A DNA stretch of 64,000 bases from Peromyscus leucopus (GCF_004664715.2 NC_051086.1:68950986-69014985); one strand, 5' to 3'. Numbered from the stretch's first letter, positions 25,878 to 39,511 are shown. Numbers and translations are program-made. The notes: generated by a model not told the origin, from the sequence alone.

Positions 25878-28239
25878 TTGTTGATTGGCATTCTAAAAAT
25901 GGTATGGAATAGTTGCTGTGAACTAAGTAGATTTGAAAGTTTGGATTCTATCAACCCCTTTACTTAGCATACCTGCTTTCATTTATTTCCAGGTCTTTAC
26001 CCTGATCATAAGAATAATTTTTGTATATGCAGATCACATTCCTGTCATTACTTTTTTATGGAACTGAAATGTAATAAACGGAAGGTGTCTATAAAAAGAA
26101 TCATCTAACCTATTAGTATCTGTTAATGTTACAGAATTCCACGTGTTTTCTTACAGAAGCTCACTGTCATATTGGAGTGTTTGATGCCCTGCTATTTTTC
26201 CAAATATAGTTCTGAGTAGACTTTTTTCCATTGATGATATTAATATTTATTACAGTGAATTGGCAGATTTAACTGGTACAGACATTGATTATGATAAAAA
26301 AATATTATACAGAAGTCTGTAGGCCATTAAGATCTGTGCATCTGATGTCATTTGCTCTGTTCCGGTTATATTTACAATTTTTAAATAGATCCTGCTGCCA
26401 TAGGCACATAGGAGGCTAGAAATAGAGGGTACCAGCAATACCTGTTCACCATTTTCTCCAAAAACGTGGGGCTGGACTCTACTGGCAGGGCCTGGCTTAC
26501 CTGCAGTGACGTAGTGGGTTGATGTTGGCAGGCTCCTGGTTTGACGTGCCGTCGCTTCCATCAGGGAGGTTAATTGCTAATAAATGACTAAATGGGAATT
26601 TAGGGGAATGCTACAGCCGTCTGCTCTGTTAGTGGGAGCAGGAGCTCTGGCGCCATTTCAGGATCACTATTTGTACGTGTCTGTCAGAGTTAGAATACAG
26701 CCATTTCTCTCAGTTTCAGCCTTCTCTATAGAATTTCTGTCAATTGTTTGACTCCATTAAGTGTGCAGAGGAAATAAAAGCCTGAACAAGCAATCCACCA
26801 GGGGCTATGGATAGACCCTTTCTTTGTCCATCCTCAGAGCACTGCATTAGGTCTCATTATCCATTTATAATAAGTGACCTCTGCCCTCTGGGTCATAGAA
26901 AAATATTCAGTGTGCTTTTCTGTCACATAGGGCACCTTTCTCAGCCGTCATAAAACAATGTGATGTCTTATAGTTCAGAGGACTAGTTTACACCAAAGGT
27001 TTTTACACAAATACACAGCCTTGTGCCAAGTCAGTCTGGCCAGTTTTCCCCTTGCTCTTGGCTGATTCTGAAATGGGCCAGTGGGAGCCTAATGTGAGGA
27101 ATGTGAACAGTATTCTGTGTCTATACTTTCTCATTCTAATTGAAAATTTTTTGTTTTCTTGAAGTGGTTTATTTCCCACTTTGATTTTGCATTGACTGAT
27201 AGAGAAATATACACTGTCTTAGATACAGTCAATGGATTGAGTCATTAGCCATCATAGACTCAGGATTGCTCTTGAGAGTGTTGGTTATTGATTATTGACT
27301 CTTAAAATCCAGACTTTTGCCCCAGCCACTAGTGACCGTCTATCCCACTGAGGAGTTTGGAAAGCTCCAGGTTTCTCTTGTGCTATGAACTTGGAGCAGC
27401 CACCAGGAAAGCATTGCATAGCTAATGGTTTTATTCCCAGGTCAGAGTTCATAGACAGACCTGGGTAGGAAGGAGAGAGAAGAGTGGTTATGGCTTAAGC
27501 AGGACCATGAGCCCAGGCACAGGTTTTTTTCTCTCCAAACCAGTCACAGAAAACCTGAGAGTTGTTAGCATTCTCTCCATGACAAGAATTAATATATTAA
27601 CTGGATTATAGCGCTGTTTGACAAACTGCTTACTAATACATCAAAATTGATTGGGCATTCTGTTTTTGAATGACAAATGGCTGCATTAAGAGGAGGAGGG
27701 GAATCCATTAATTATAGCTGCTCTCAACTATGGGGAATGTAATCATATAACTATGGATCTTGCTACAGCAAAGACCTCTCCTCCCAGCAGTGTGTCTTAC
27801 ATAAGCATCCACACCTCTTTGCTGATAATGGAGCAGCTTCTCGTAGCTGCTGTCTTGTAAATGACTTAACATTTTCCTGCTGTGTGAAACTATTCTGACT
27901 GATGGCACACTAATTCTTCCCTGGTACTCCAGAAAGTACCAAGAGGACCCTGTAGCTCCGCTCCTGGGCTGCATGCTCAGTTGTGCTTGCTCCGAATTTG
28001 TGTCGACTTTTGTGTCGACTCTTGTGGAACTCGGCACAGAGGGAAGGGCCTTTTGTTTGGGAGTTGGGAAATTTGGAAAAGGTGGTCCTGTTTTCCTAAA
28101 TGGTTCCTCGAGTTAGTAGTTTCTGTGCCTCGGGTTTCTCATCTTTATAATTAAGCAGTGAAAACCCCTTTGCAACCGTAAGAACTTTCATGATCTCTGC
28201 CCAAGATTCTTGAACTTGTCCTCAAACAGAAATTCAGAA

Positions 28240-28590
28240 CCTAGGAGGCTGGAGCCCTGGCTCAGCAGTAAGAGCATTCATTGTTCTTGCCCGGTGGTGG
28301 TGGCGGCGGCGGTGCACGCCTTTAATCCCAGCACTCGGGAGGCAGAGCCAGGCGGATCTTTGTTAGTTTTAGGCCAGCCTGGTCTACTAAGTGAGTTCCA
28401 GAAAAGGCGCAAAGCTACACAGAGAAACCCTGTCTCGGAAAAACAAAAACAAAACAAAACAAAAAAAGAGCATTTATTGTTCTTGTAGAGGACCTGTGTT
28501 CTTTTCTCAGCACCCAAGTGGCCGCTCACAGCCATCTGCAGGCATTCACATAGTGCACATACATACATTCGGGCAGAACAACCATACACA
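28240..28590 (+). repeat. B2/B3-type SINE interrupted by a younger B1
   Basis: The head 'ctggagccctggctcagcag' is at 28250 and the body ('gaggacctgtgttcttttct', 'cagcacccaagtggccgctc') resumes after 28486. The interruption is the B1 at 28290-28466. Confidence 0.85.
28290..28466 (+). repeat. B1 SINE nested in the B2, with 19-bp target-site duplication
   Basis: The body has 'cctttaatcccagcactcgg', 'gaggcagagccaggcggatc' and 'aaggcgcaaagctacacaga' and an A-rich (CAAAA)n tail. Flanking direct repeats 'agagcattcattgttcttg' (28271-28289) and 'agagcatttattgttcttg' (28467-28485) differ at one base. Confidence 0.96.
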
Positions 28591-29644
28591 TGGAATTAGA
28601 CAAACCTTTAAGTAAGTCAGGACCTTACCCAGTGAAGGACATAGCCCCGCAGGCACTGGAGGAGATTCTCATTACTCTCTACCTTTATATTCTAATGGGA
28701 AATGTTGATATCTAACTAATGATGTCGTAGTATAAAATAGTGGACTCAAAGGTAACACATTTTAAACAGTAGAGTCATACTTTCCTTTATATCCCTAGGA
28801 ATACTAGTGTTAGGGGGCTTGCCAGTGTAGAACTTTTAGCAGAAGGGAACCCCTGGGTTCCATCCCCTAATAATGCCAAGATAATGATAATGATAGTAAT
28901 CATTCAAAAATTTGCTGTATTCTTGCCTCCTTTTAAAACTGGAAATTAATGAGCCCTCTGTTGTAGGATTGTTAAATAAGTGAGATTACTCCTTTAAAAC
29001 GGTTCATCTTGTAGCTTTCATAGGACAAGAGATGTAATGGTAGCTATTGTTAGAAGCCATGGTGGTCAACCGTGTGTCCCTGCTTCCTTTTGAAGTCCTT
29101 GGCTTTGACAGTTCCCAGGACTTTATAACAGACACAGCCGAGTGTGGCAGCCAACAGCATTCTGTGGTAATGCAGCAGCAGCAGCACAAAGAACGTATCT
29201 GTGTCAGGTTTCATCTTTTCAGATCTCTACTATTCTGTGCATTTTCCGAAGTACTGAGCAAAAACTATTTATCAATTCTTATCTAAAATGCAAATTCAGT
29301 GTTCCTCTTCTGTCTTTATGCTACGATCTCCTTCATTCTCCTAGTAACTTGTGAGGAGTTTTGTTTTCCATTCGTACTGAAAGGCTAATTTCTAGAATGT
29401 TCTGTGGATGTTTGCCTTAAGACTCAGAAGCTTTATCCTAAAATGAGTAGACTCTTAACATTAAACTTCTGAAGTGTCAAAAGAACATTTGATTCTATGT
29501 GATTATTTTTGTAATCATTTCATCAAATGAGGGAGATTGAAATGGCTTTCATTTTCATTCCATATGTTTTTGAAGTTTACAATGAAAAAATTGATATTAT
29601 GCTAAATATTTGGCTAATATTTCAGCCAAAATTCAAGTTCCCTG

Positions 29645-29735
29645 AAGGAAAAAAGAAATGTAGGAGAGACAGAGAACATGAAGGAAAGACCAGGAAAGGA
29701 GGGATGGAGGAGGAGGGGAAAAGAAGGTTGTCAGA
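29645..29735. repeat. Purine-rich strand-asymmetric tract
   Basis: Almost only A and G on the + strand, with GGAGGAGGGG and AGGAAAGGAGGG blocks; low complexity without a fixed repeat unit. Confidence 0.75.
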
Positions 29736-29989
29736 GGACAGAAGCCAGACGTCAGGCGGGGTGGGCTTGTGCATCAGAGCACAGGGACCCTTCCCACAGA
29801 GGCATCGAAGGCACACATAGAAGATGCCATCCTGATTTATCTGAATTGTGGCTTCCTGAATAACCTAGGCTAGTCCATATAGCTCATTCTGTAGCCAAGA
29901 AAAGCGTCAAGGTGATGATCGGTCTTCACATGAGAAGGGATTAGCTAGGTTCTTTTAAAAAATCTGAAACACTTTTGAAAAGTTTTAGG

Positions 29990-30062
29990 AATGGGGATAC
30001 ATCTTAGTTTCTGGCATGCACAAAGCCCTGGGTTTGACTCCCCAACATTCCATAAAAATAAA
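29990..30062 (+). repeat. ID-like SINE fragment
   Basis: 'tagtttctggcatgcacaaa' followed by 'ccctgggtttgactccccaa' and an A-rich tail matches a diverged ID element (tRNA-derived). Confidence 0.65.
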
Positions 30063-30999
30063 GATTGGAAAACTAATTATAGAAATGGTCAAGCATACAC
30101 AAAATATGGTAAATTGTTGTGTGGCTCTGTTACCTGCCCTGTTTCTGTTTCCTGGGGAAAGTTTGGCGTGTGCATGTGCACACAGTGGGAGAGGGGAGGC
30201 TTTCTCTGTGCCTTTCCCTGTGAGCACTTCACTATGCATCGATGATAAATTTAGAACTGCAGATGAGGTGGATACAGAGGTTTGGAGAGCTTAGAAAGTC
30301 TTAGAAAATGTTCTCCTGCTTTCAGAGAGAGCTTCTGTGTTCTTAACTGATTTGTCTGGACTTGAAGGGAACACGTAGTATACACTTAATGATTATTTAG
30401 GATTCAGAAATGCATTTCTATGTATGGGCTGAAAATATTGGTGTCTTCCAGGTCTAAAAGCGTTTCTCTCTTCATGCCAAGACAACTTTGCCTCTTTTGC
30501 TTAGGCAAGAGAAAATGTCTATTTAGTTCTTCCTGCTGTATAATGATCTAGACTTTCCTAGAATAGTATTAGGCAATAAACAAGTAAAGCATAGAAGAAG
30601 CTGCATTAATTCTGTGCAGAATGATTCTTGCTTTTATAAATGCTTCCCACCCTCTTCTTTTTCAGTTTGTTGTCCCCTGCTCTGTTTTGATTTGTTTGTT
30701 TTTGTGGGTGTGTTTTGTAGTGATGGTGGTCAGCCCCAGGCCACTGGGTTTCCAGGCAAGTGCTAGGTTATCTCAAGAGTTTTTTCTTTGTAGCAAAATC
30801 TTGATGTCTGATTATTAAAGAGCCGTGCCCGCCCCCACCCTGTGGTGGCGCTGTGCCTGTGCCCATGCTGTGGCGTGTTTCTGGAGGTCTGAGGAAACTT
30901 GCTAGTCACTTCTCTCCACCGTGAGTCTCAGCAGTGGAATCAGATCGTAGGCTTGGCAGGAAACTACCCATTGAGTCATCCCACTCGTCCCTCTTCTAT

Positions 31000-31115
31000 C
31001 ACTTTGTATGAAGTTGAGTCTCATCGTGTTGCCCAGGCAACTCACTCTGTAGACCACGATGACTTTGAACTTGTAGTCCTCCTGCCTCAGCCTCCCATGT
31101 AGCTGAGATCTCAGG
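31000..31115 (-). repeat. Diverged B1-like SINE
   Basis: 'gagtctcatcgtgttgccca', 'tttgaacttgtagtcctcct' and 'cctcagcctcccatgtagct' in minus-strand order. Confidence 0.65.
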
Positions 31116-34100
31116 TCAGTGGCTCCAGGCCCAAATGCAGCTCATGATTCTTCATAAAATTCAGGCCTGAGTGCTTCTACCTCCAAGAGGTAACCATTCC
31201 TCTCAGCTGAAACTCTTCACTATCCCACGTTTGAACAGTGAATAAAGTTGGTTTTATATGTGATATTTTTGTAAATGTAGAAATATTAATAAGTAGATAT
31301 GGATGTAGACAATTGCACAAACAAAAGGAGAAGAGCACCTTATCATAGAAAAATCTGTTGCTCCTAATCAGATGAGTGAGACACATGACTGAAGACACCA
31401 CGAGTCTTGGTTTCCTACACCATGTCAGTCATCCCTCGCTGTGCACTGGATTGCTCTTCAGTTCCTGTCCTTGGCTGGCCTCACTTGACTGACCCTATTC
31501 ATTGTGGTACTCTTAGTCCACCGCTCCGTACTAAATACCTACTTCTAGATAGGTCCATGGTCTACACCATTTCAAATGTACCAAAGCCTGTTTAAGGAAA
31601 AGTCCTCCCTGTCCCCTACCCATCCTCCCCACCTCCCAGGAAGTAAGTGGTGTGTCACTGACATTGTGCTGCTTGCAGATGCACACGAGGATGCAGTCTT
31701 GGGTTGCTGTTTAGACTCCACCAGCTCTAAGCGGGACTGTATAGTTACTGCAGTCAGGGTGGACTTACTTCCTAGTTATCTTTGTTGAATTAATGTGCCT
31801 TTGCTGAAGTTTGCTGTTGAGGGAGTTGCAGATGCACATATTAAGTTGGCACTGTGGACATCCTTCTAGTTGGGACTTTAGTTGCAGATGTCCTGAAGAC
31901 ATTGCCATTCTCTTATTTATTCAATTCCAAGTTGCACATTGGGAGGGTTTGGAAATTTTGCTCAGCGGAGTTGCTGATCTGGCCAAGAATACCAGTCCAT
32001 TAGGCTCTATTGTTTTCTTCGTTTTATGAGATCTTTACGGTCATGCTGAGTAGTAAAACAAAATTGTGAGCCCTGCCAGGCTGCCTCCAGATATCACTTG
32101 TCCAGACACACAATGTAAAATGACCTCTAGGGCAACAAGAATAACAAATGAAAGGTCCTTTAGTCATGCGATGGAAGGAGACTTTGGGAATCTGGAAGAG
32201 GAAACAGTAGAGAGAGAGGGATAAGATGTACCCGGAGTTGAAGGCTATTCAGGGAAATGTATTCTCTTATAGACAATAAGGACATGTCATTCTTCTAATT
32301 ATATATTGCTGGTGACTGTTCTTCTGGGAATGTGGAAGAAAAGGAAAGTGAAACCAGAGATGTGCAATGAGTGAACGCTAGAAAACTTTAATAATTAATT
32401 AGTGAACATCTATGGTACCCCAGGGCCAGGGTGCAGGGAAGATCATTGATCCATTTAATATAAACGTGGGAGAAGCTTGTTCCTGGATGTACTGTTTCGC
32501 TGCTGTTGGGCTGTTGGGAAGCATGCCTGCTAATACACAGGTCCGCAGTGAGGAGGGCCTCGGTCAAATTCAGTGCTCTCCGTGGCGCCCCCTTCCAGTG
32601 TCTCAACAGCCTGGGTTCGAATACTAACCATTCCTTCGGATATTTTTGGTGTGTGATTCCACCCCTCCCCCGCTGGTGACTTTTTCCTTTTTTTCCCTTG
32701 TCATTGAAAAGTAACAAATTTCTGTCCCTCTGATAGGTATAAAATGATAATTTGTCTAAGTGTGTGATGTCTGGTCACTACTGTTGACACAGAGTGGTTG
32801 GCTGTTGTGTTCCCTCCCGGGGATGGTTGGCTCATTGGGAACTTTTTTGTTCATTTTGCTGTTGGGTTGTTTGTTCTGGAGACTTGGCTCTCAAAGGCAG
32901 ATTTTTATTTCTACAGTGAGAAACTGCATTTGCCCTCCGGTTCTCCCTGAGGTCCCAAATGCTTTCTTTCTCATCAGAAACTCTCAGCAGAGTTCGGTTT
33001 GGAGCGCTGTCATATTGTATGCTCGCTCCAGAAATGCTGCTTTTAATAAGAACCAAATAGATGTGAAAGTTTGTCCTTGAATGGGAGTTTATCACCGTTG
33101 GCCTTTGGGTGAACCTGGAGCAGGAGCTGTTTCATTCAGGGCAGCATGATGTCATCGAATTCACAAAGTTCTCTGTAGCTAGAAAAAGACACATTGTTCC
33201 CTGAAATAACCTAGAAGACTAAAAACTGTTGGCACTTTACTGGCTTCTCAGGTCCTCACTGAAGACTTCAGTGAGGCTGCTTTTCATCATTTTCTGTGAG
33301 GTACGGAAAGAAAGCACTCTGGTCCTGAGTCTCAAGAGTATTAGGTATTCCTCACAAAGTTCAGTCACCAGCCTGACCTTCCTGGTTATCCTCCGAAGAG
33401 TGCATCGGACCCATACAGTGTGGATTTCAAATTTCTCAGTGTGTTCTTAAGTGGATTTAAATTCCATTCAGGTTTTCAACATAGCTTTAAAGTAGCTAGT
33501 GCTCTTTCACCTGGAGAGTGAGGTCAGTGTAGGTGAGCATGGTTGGATTTGATCAGCACCCTCCCGGATCTCAGTCTCGTTACAATTAGTTGTAGGACAT
33601 TGAAAAAGCCTTTTACTCTCCGTGAAAGTTGGGAGCCAGACTTGGGCATCTGTCACTGCTGTGATTGACCAGCTGTGTTTTCTAAGCTTCTGGAGCCACA
33701 CTTTAGATGTTTTCTTATTGTTGCCACACATACACACACAACAGACAAACAAAAATACCAGAAAGACCCGAACTGAGCAAAACAGAATTTCCTTTCGCTG
33801 ATGTCACAAGCTAGAGCTACTCACTGCATATTTTGTTATGGGTTACTCTTTGCTTTATTGTCCATTTTGTGACCCATGTGTTCTTGACCTTTCAACTTTT
33901 CTACACATTGCAAATCTTTCATTTATTTAATTGCACTAGTTTTAGATACAACCATACCTTTTCTTTTTTCCATCTTGAAGCAATACCTATGTCCCTTTAA
34001 TTTCTTTTAAGATATCCAACTTTCTCCTGAATACTTGCAAAACACACCCAATGCTCTAAGAGGACCCATTCTCCTCCTGCTCTCATATAGAGAACACTCG

Positions 34101-35174
34101 TGGTAATGCTAAAACTTCCCTGCATCTTCCTTGGCACAGAGTACTTTTGCTGATGAAGGACTTAAGTTATTGAGATTTAGGTCTTTGGGGAGAGTTTTCA
34201 AACCATTTGATTCAATGAAATGAAAGGATTATTGTCTTTTGGTCGGCAGGTGTGTGGCAGGGAATTTGCATCTCCCTGAGGTAGTAATGACTTGCTTTTA
34301 CATCATACATGTGAAGGAGGGATTTAGCGGAACTCAGAGGTGGAGTTGGAATGTTACATGGGTGACTGTTGATTAGTAATGGTGACTAGTAGAGCCTGAT
34401 GCTTCATGACAGCGTTAACAGCATGGAAGGTAGTGTTTTCATTTTTCTTTAGATAAAAAAAAAAATTCTGTGCATGCTGATCTTTATAGTTGGCTACAGA
34501 AGACACCTCAGAAATCAAAACCAAGATTCTTCCAAGTGTTCATAGAACTCAGAACATATTCTTTGACTACTGAGAAATGTTATGTGGGTGTTGGACTTAG
34601 GGACATGGTTATCAAACAATTTCATTTTACTTACTTTGTTCTATCAGTGTGGAAGCACTCTGGGCTGAGATTGAAAGAAGTATTTTGCAGAGATCAGCAC
34701 TTGACAAATGTGTTTTATTTTATTTGCCCTGTGACACATGAAATATAAATATATCTACAAGCATGCATATGTACACTCATCTATCACTCTCTGACAGCAA
34801 AATACACTAGGTGGGTTTTTGTTGTTGTTTTTAAGCTGTTGTTTACTCAGTCTCTTCATATCTGCTTCCCTGAGAACACAGGCTGTAAACATTCTGATTC
34901 AGTTACCGTATGGTATAACAGTCTGTTCATCCTATTTCTGGTATTAGAGAATGTTTATCAAATGTCTGCGTGTGGAGACAGTATTTTTCAAGTGCTATTC
35001 TAAAGTAAATCGACTGTGCTTCTTTTGCATGTAGTTGATAAGGTGCACTGTAAATTCCTGTAGCAAACAGTGGGGGTAAAGACGGTGAGCTTTATGTCTT
35101 GACGTTCCTTCTCCTTTGCTCTGGCAATTCTGTCAATTACCTAAAAAGAGCTGATACAAACAACCAGCTAGCAA

Positions 35175-35385
35175 AGACTGGAGAGATGCCTTCGAGTTAA
35201 CAGCATTGCTGCCTTACTACAGGTCCCAGCATCATGTGGTGGCTCACGACCATAACTGTGACTCCAGGGAATCTGACTGAGTCTTCTCACCTCCGTGGGT
35301 ACCAGGCACATGCATGGTGCACATACAGACATACAGGCAAAAATACTCATACACATAAACTAAATAAATCTCAAAAATAAAAAGG
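35175..35385 (+). repeat. B2/B3-type SINE
   Basis: 'gactggagagatgccttcga', 'gtggtggctcacgaccataa', a CA/TA-rich region and an 'aactaaataaatctc' tail. Confidence 0.85.
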
Positions 35386-35507
35386 CTGATGTTGTAAAAA
35401 ATGCTAACAGTTTTTCTTTAGGTAGCTGGTATGTATCTTGTTTCTTTCAAATTAGGTTTGCAAGATATATAACTTTATTTAATTAGAATCAAGAATATTC
35501 TTATTTG

Positions 35508-35735
35508 GGGGGCTGTAGAGATGACTTGGTGGTTAAGAGTGTTTATTGCCTTGCAGAGGACCTGGGTTCAGTTCTCAGCACCTACGTAGCATCTCATGTT
35601 TGCCTGTAGCTCTAGTTCCAAGGGATCTGTAACCCTCCTCTCACCTTGGCATCCTCTTGCATGCATGGGGCTCACATACATACACTCAGGTACACAACTA
35701 CATATAAAAATTAATCAAACAAAAACTCTCCTTTT
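35508..35735 (+). repeat. B2/B3-type SINE
   Basis: 'gggctgtagagatgacttgg', 'gacctgggttcagttctcag', 'catgcatggggctcacatac' and an A-rich tail. Confidence 0.85.
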
Positions 35736-35755
35736 AAAATTAAAATAGTTCTTTG

Positions 35756-35923
35756 CAGAGCAGTGGTGGCACATGGCTTTAATCCCAGCTCTCAGGTGGC
35801 AGAAGCCCATGGATCTCTGAGTTTGAGGCCAGCCTTTTATACAGAGTGAGTTTCAGGACATTGAAGGATACTCAGAGGAACCCTGTCTTGAGAAACCAAA
35901 AACAATAAATAAATAAAATTAAA
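35756..35923 (+). repeat. B1 SINE
   Basis: 'ggctttaatcccagctctca', 'gagtttgaggccagcctttt' and 'gaggaaccctgtcttgagaa', then a (AATA)n tail. It follows the preceding B2 after about 20 bp. Confidence 0.88.
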
Positions 35924-37404
35924 TAGTTGATTTATAGTTTATGCCTACATTATTAGAATTGTGAGAAAATCATTGATATCTTTCTAATGTTGCATCTAAA
36001 TTTTGTGTAAAATAGTCTGACATAATATATTTGGGGACATTTTATTCTCTTTGGTACCAAGTACATGACCTAGTTCCTGATGAGATTATTGGTTATTGAT
36101 GGACACAGGCCACCCCAGCTTCCATTTTTGTCTCTGTTCTCGTCCTGTGGTCCTCTGAACTTTGCCTGCTGCTGTAGCACATGTACCAGATGCTCTGTCC
36201 TTCCTGAACTCTATTCAGGACGATGCAGCTTTAACGGAGTAGTTGCGATCCTGTCCTCTCACTGCCACGTTTGGTGCCTGTCACTCAGCAGGATTGTTTC
36301 ACTTCTAATTCTAAGGAGTGACTGGAAAGCGTGTAGATTCTGCTTCAATCAGATGCCCTTTTTGGTTTTATTTTCATCCTGCTAGATTGAAAGTTTGCAC
36401 GTGTTCTTCCCTGTGACCTGGTATGTCTTTTCCCTCCCTGAGACAGTGAATATAGACTACTCTACATACTAGAATTGGAGAAAGTTTAAAACATCAATAA
36501 ATATAGGGGAGAAAGGAAGGCTATTCAATTAATATGGAAGATAGTTCTCCTACACTTTAATTTTTCCGTCTTCTGGTACTGCCAGAGCATCTTAATTAGG
36601 AACCTAGTGAGCAGAAGGCCGTTCTGAATCTCCATGGAAGAGTCCATCATTTAAATTCCAGATTTCCTTTTCTTGTCTTCTTTTTTCCTTCTGGTGGTTT
36701 AAAGGAGACTTATTTATCGTCACTATTTCACATATACAAAGAGTTCATTTCTGTGTTGTATATTTGGAATATTTACTACTTCCTGTGTAAACCAGATGAG
36801 GACAGAGAGGCTCCTCCTCCACCCCACTTCCTCACCCTCCTCCCACTCCTGTGGGAAATTCCAAGCATACCCACAACCAGATAACAAGAGTGCAGCAAGC
36901 CAATAAAGTGCCAGCTCAAGACCAGTGTTGTTCCGGCCATAGTTCCACTCCATCCTCTCCTGAGACCGTCCTCGCCTCCATCATGGCCACAATTTTATGA
37001 AGTTCTAGAACATGAAGAACATCTGTTGCTGTCAATTACTCTAGAAACAAAACTGCAGCCTTGCACTTGAAATTTTTTTCAGTGCTTATTCTGAGAGAGC
37101 TCTGACTGTATGCCACACAGTCTCTGAAAATTCACATTAGGTTTTATTCTCTTGTGGAAAGATAGTTTACTCTCCTGCTTAATGCCGTATAGTCACCCCA
37201 TCACATGACTCTAGCTTGACTACCCAAATCATTGTACTTAGTTTACTTCATTTTACCTGGGAAATGCTTTGTCCGCAGATATCCACATGACTCGTTACAC
37301 TTCATTAAAATCTTTTCATTCCCATCTGCTCCTCACAGCATGTGCTGTCACCCAGTCTACCTTTTTGTTGTTATGGGTTTTTTTTTAATGGCATTTTCTG
37401 ATTT

Positions 37405-37512
37405 GTTTTTTGGACTAGTATTTTAATGCCCAAGTTGGCATGAACATGAAATCCTCTGCCTCTGCCTTCTTGCATTGAGATTGGATTCATAGCCATAGGC
37501 ATGACTACCCCA
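37405..37512 (-). repeat. Highly diverged B1-like fragment
   Basis: 'atgcccaagttggcatgaac', 'ctctgcctctgccttcttgc' and 'catagccataggcatgacta' retain the minus-strand B1 order but with many changes. Confidence 0.4.
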
Positions 37513-38134
37513 TCTTTTTTTGAATACTAATTTAAGGGAATTGAGAGTTAGTTACTCTTGGCTTTGTCTGTGGCAAGAATTTAAAAAATCAAACAAAGGT
37601 GATGAGTGGTCTGGAAATGGCTGCCTTTTGGAAACACCAGTTGACTTACCATCTTTACAGTACATCCCAGAATTTGTCCCAAAATAATGTTGGAATAATA
37701 ATGGATATGTGTTAGGGTACTCTTTTATTTATGATGCCATTTGCCATAGTTGTGTGGCTTTGTGATCATTAGGGTTTCGTGCTAAATATCAACGTGCCTG
37801 TGCTAGAGAACCATGATTTTGAAGAACCAGCAGTTAATGGTTTGGACTATTGCAAATCTTACATTTTGACACTATGTTTATATCTTTCCATAACCACTGA
37901 ATAAGGTCCCATTTCTTTTCTTGAAATGAGTTCAGATAACTTTTTGTGAGCTTGTGTCTTATAAACCTTGCCTTGGGTCATACTTCACCTCCTTTGTTTG
38001 TATCTGTTTTTCCATGATTTTCATCTTTCATTACTTTAGCTTGACATCTTCAAATAAGATTGGCATTGCCTTTACTGCTCATGGATGTATGTATTAAGCA
38101 TTTCATGGAATCTGTATTAAGAATAGTTAAAATG

Positions 38135-38292
38135 TGCCGGGCATTGGTGACACATGTCTTTAATCCCAGCACTCGGGAGGCAGAGGCAGGCGGATCTCTG
38201 TGAGTTCGAGGCTAGCCTGGACTACAGAGTGAGTTCCAGGAAAGGCGCAAAGCTACACAAAGAAACCCTGTCTTGAAAAACCATAAAAAAAA
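38135..38292 (+). repeat. B1 SINE with perfect 16-bp target-site duplication
   Basis: The direct repeat 'aagaatagttaaaatg' is at 38119-38134 and 38293-38308. The body has 'ggcggatctctgtgagttcg' and 'aaaggcgcaaagctacacaa', the cricetid-type variant. Relatively young insertion. Confidence 0.97.
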
Positions 38293-38661
38293 AAGAATAG
38301 TTAAAATGCTTTTTTTCTTTTTTAGTAGTCTGTGCTAGGGATATTTGGGGTGTAGATGTATTTACAAATATCTCTGGTAGCGGAAATGATGATGTTTCCT
38401 GTTACAGCCATGACTCTTCACTGCTCACCCTGCTCCCACTCCTTCATCCCATGCCTTTTCTTTTGTTCTGTGTCCTCTGAAGGGAGGTGGGGAACTGGGG
38501 AGTTGTGCATTCAGCCCAGTTTTACCGAGAACTTAAAAGTGCTTTAAAAATAAGGATGGAGGGAATTCATAGACATCAGGACTGATTGTATCTGAGGTTG
38601 TAGAGATGCAGCATTTGAGTAACTGTTGGAATTCAGTGAATGTTAGAACATTTTGTTGTTT

Positions 38662-38900
38662 GGGCTGAGGAGCACATGGGCTGCTTGGGTGCCTGCCCTG
38701 CATGCAGGAAGCACTGGGTTGGGTCCTAGCACTACAGAAAGCTGGCATAGGTGCAGAGCTTTAATCCTAGCAAAGTTCAAAGTCAAGGCTGGGCTTGATA
38801 GTGTGTCCACTTAACCCCAGCACTCAAGAGGCAGAGACAGGAGGATTTCTGTAGTTCAAGGCCAGCCAGGACTACATAGTGAGACCCTGCCTCAAAAAGA
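38662..38900 (+). repeat. Composite B4-like SINE (ID-like head, B1-like tail)
   Basis: The ID-like part has 'tgccctgcatgcaggaagca' and 'ctgggttgggtcctagcact'; the B1-like part has 'taaccccagcactcaagagg', 'tcaaggccagccaggactac' and 'gtgagaccctgcctcaaaaa'. Confidence 0.7.
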
Positions 38901-39344
38901 GTTCAAAGTCATCCTCAGCTGCATAGTGACTTTGAGGCAGCCTGGCCTGTGTAAAATCTGTTTCCAACAAACCAACGTACACTAGTAAATGAACAAAGCA
39001 CCTTACTGCTTTTCCTAACTAGAGGTTCTCTTTGTAGAAGAATATAGACTAGTTTTACCTGTATCAGAGTACTAGAGGATTATAGAAATTACCCAGAATA
39101 GCCGAGAAAGACAATATTTGAATAGATGAATTTTTTCATTGATTGAAAATGTTTCTCAAACATCATGCCTTTTTATGCCTTCACTGTAGATAAAAATAAT
39201 GAATGGGTTCTTTGAATCCATTATAGGTAACCTAGCAGGTAGGTCTGCTGCCTCCTCGGTGAACTTTGGGTGTTCAGATGGATTCATTGTTCCTTTCCTA
39301 GGGATCTCATTGCTAAATTTCTAGAGTTGTTTTGTTTGAGTTTT

Positions 39345-39507
39345 GATTTTGTTTGTTTGTTTGTTTTCTAGACAGGGTTTCTCTGTGTAACTTTGGAACC
39401 TGTCCTGGAACTCTCTCTATAGACGAGGCTGGTGTTGAACTCACAGATATCTGCCTGCCTCTGCCTCTTGAGTGCTAGGATTAAAGACATGTGCCACCAC
39501 TGACCAG
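39345..39507 (-). repeat. B1 SINE near the acceptor of visible exon 4
   Basis: (GTTT)n tail, 'tagacagggtttctctgtgt', 'ctgcctgcctctgcctcttg' and 'attaaagacatgtgccacca'. It ends about 275 bp before the exon. Confidence 0.92.
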
Positions 39508-39511
39508 ATGA

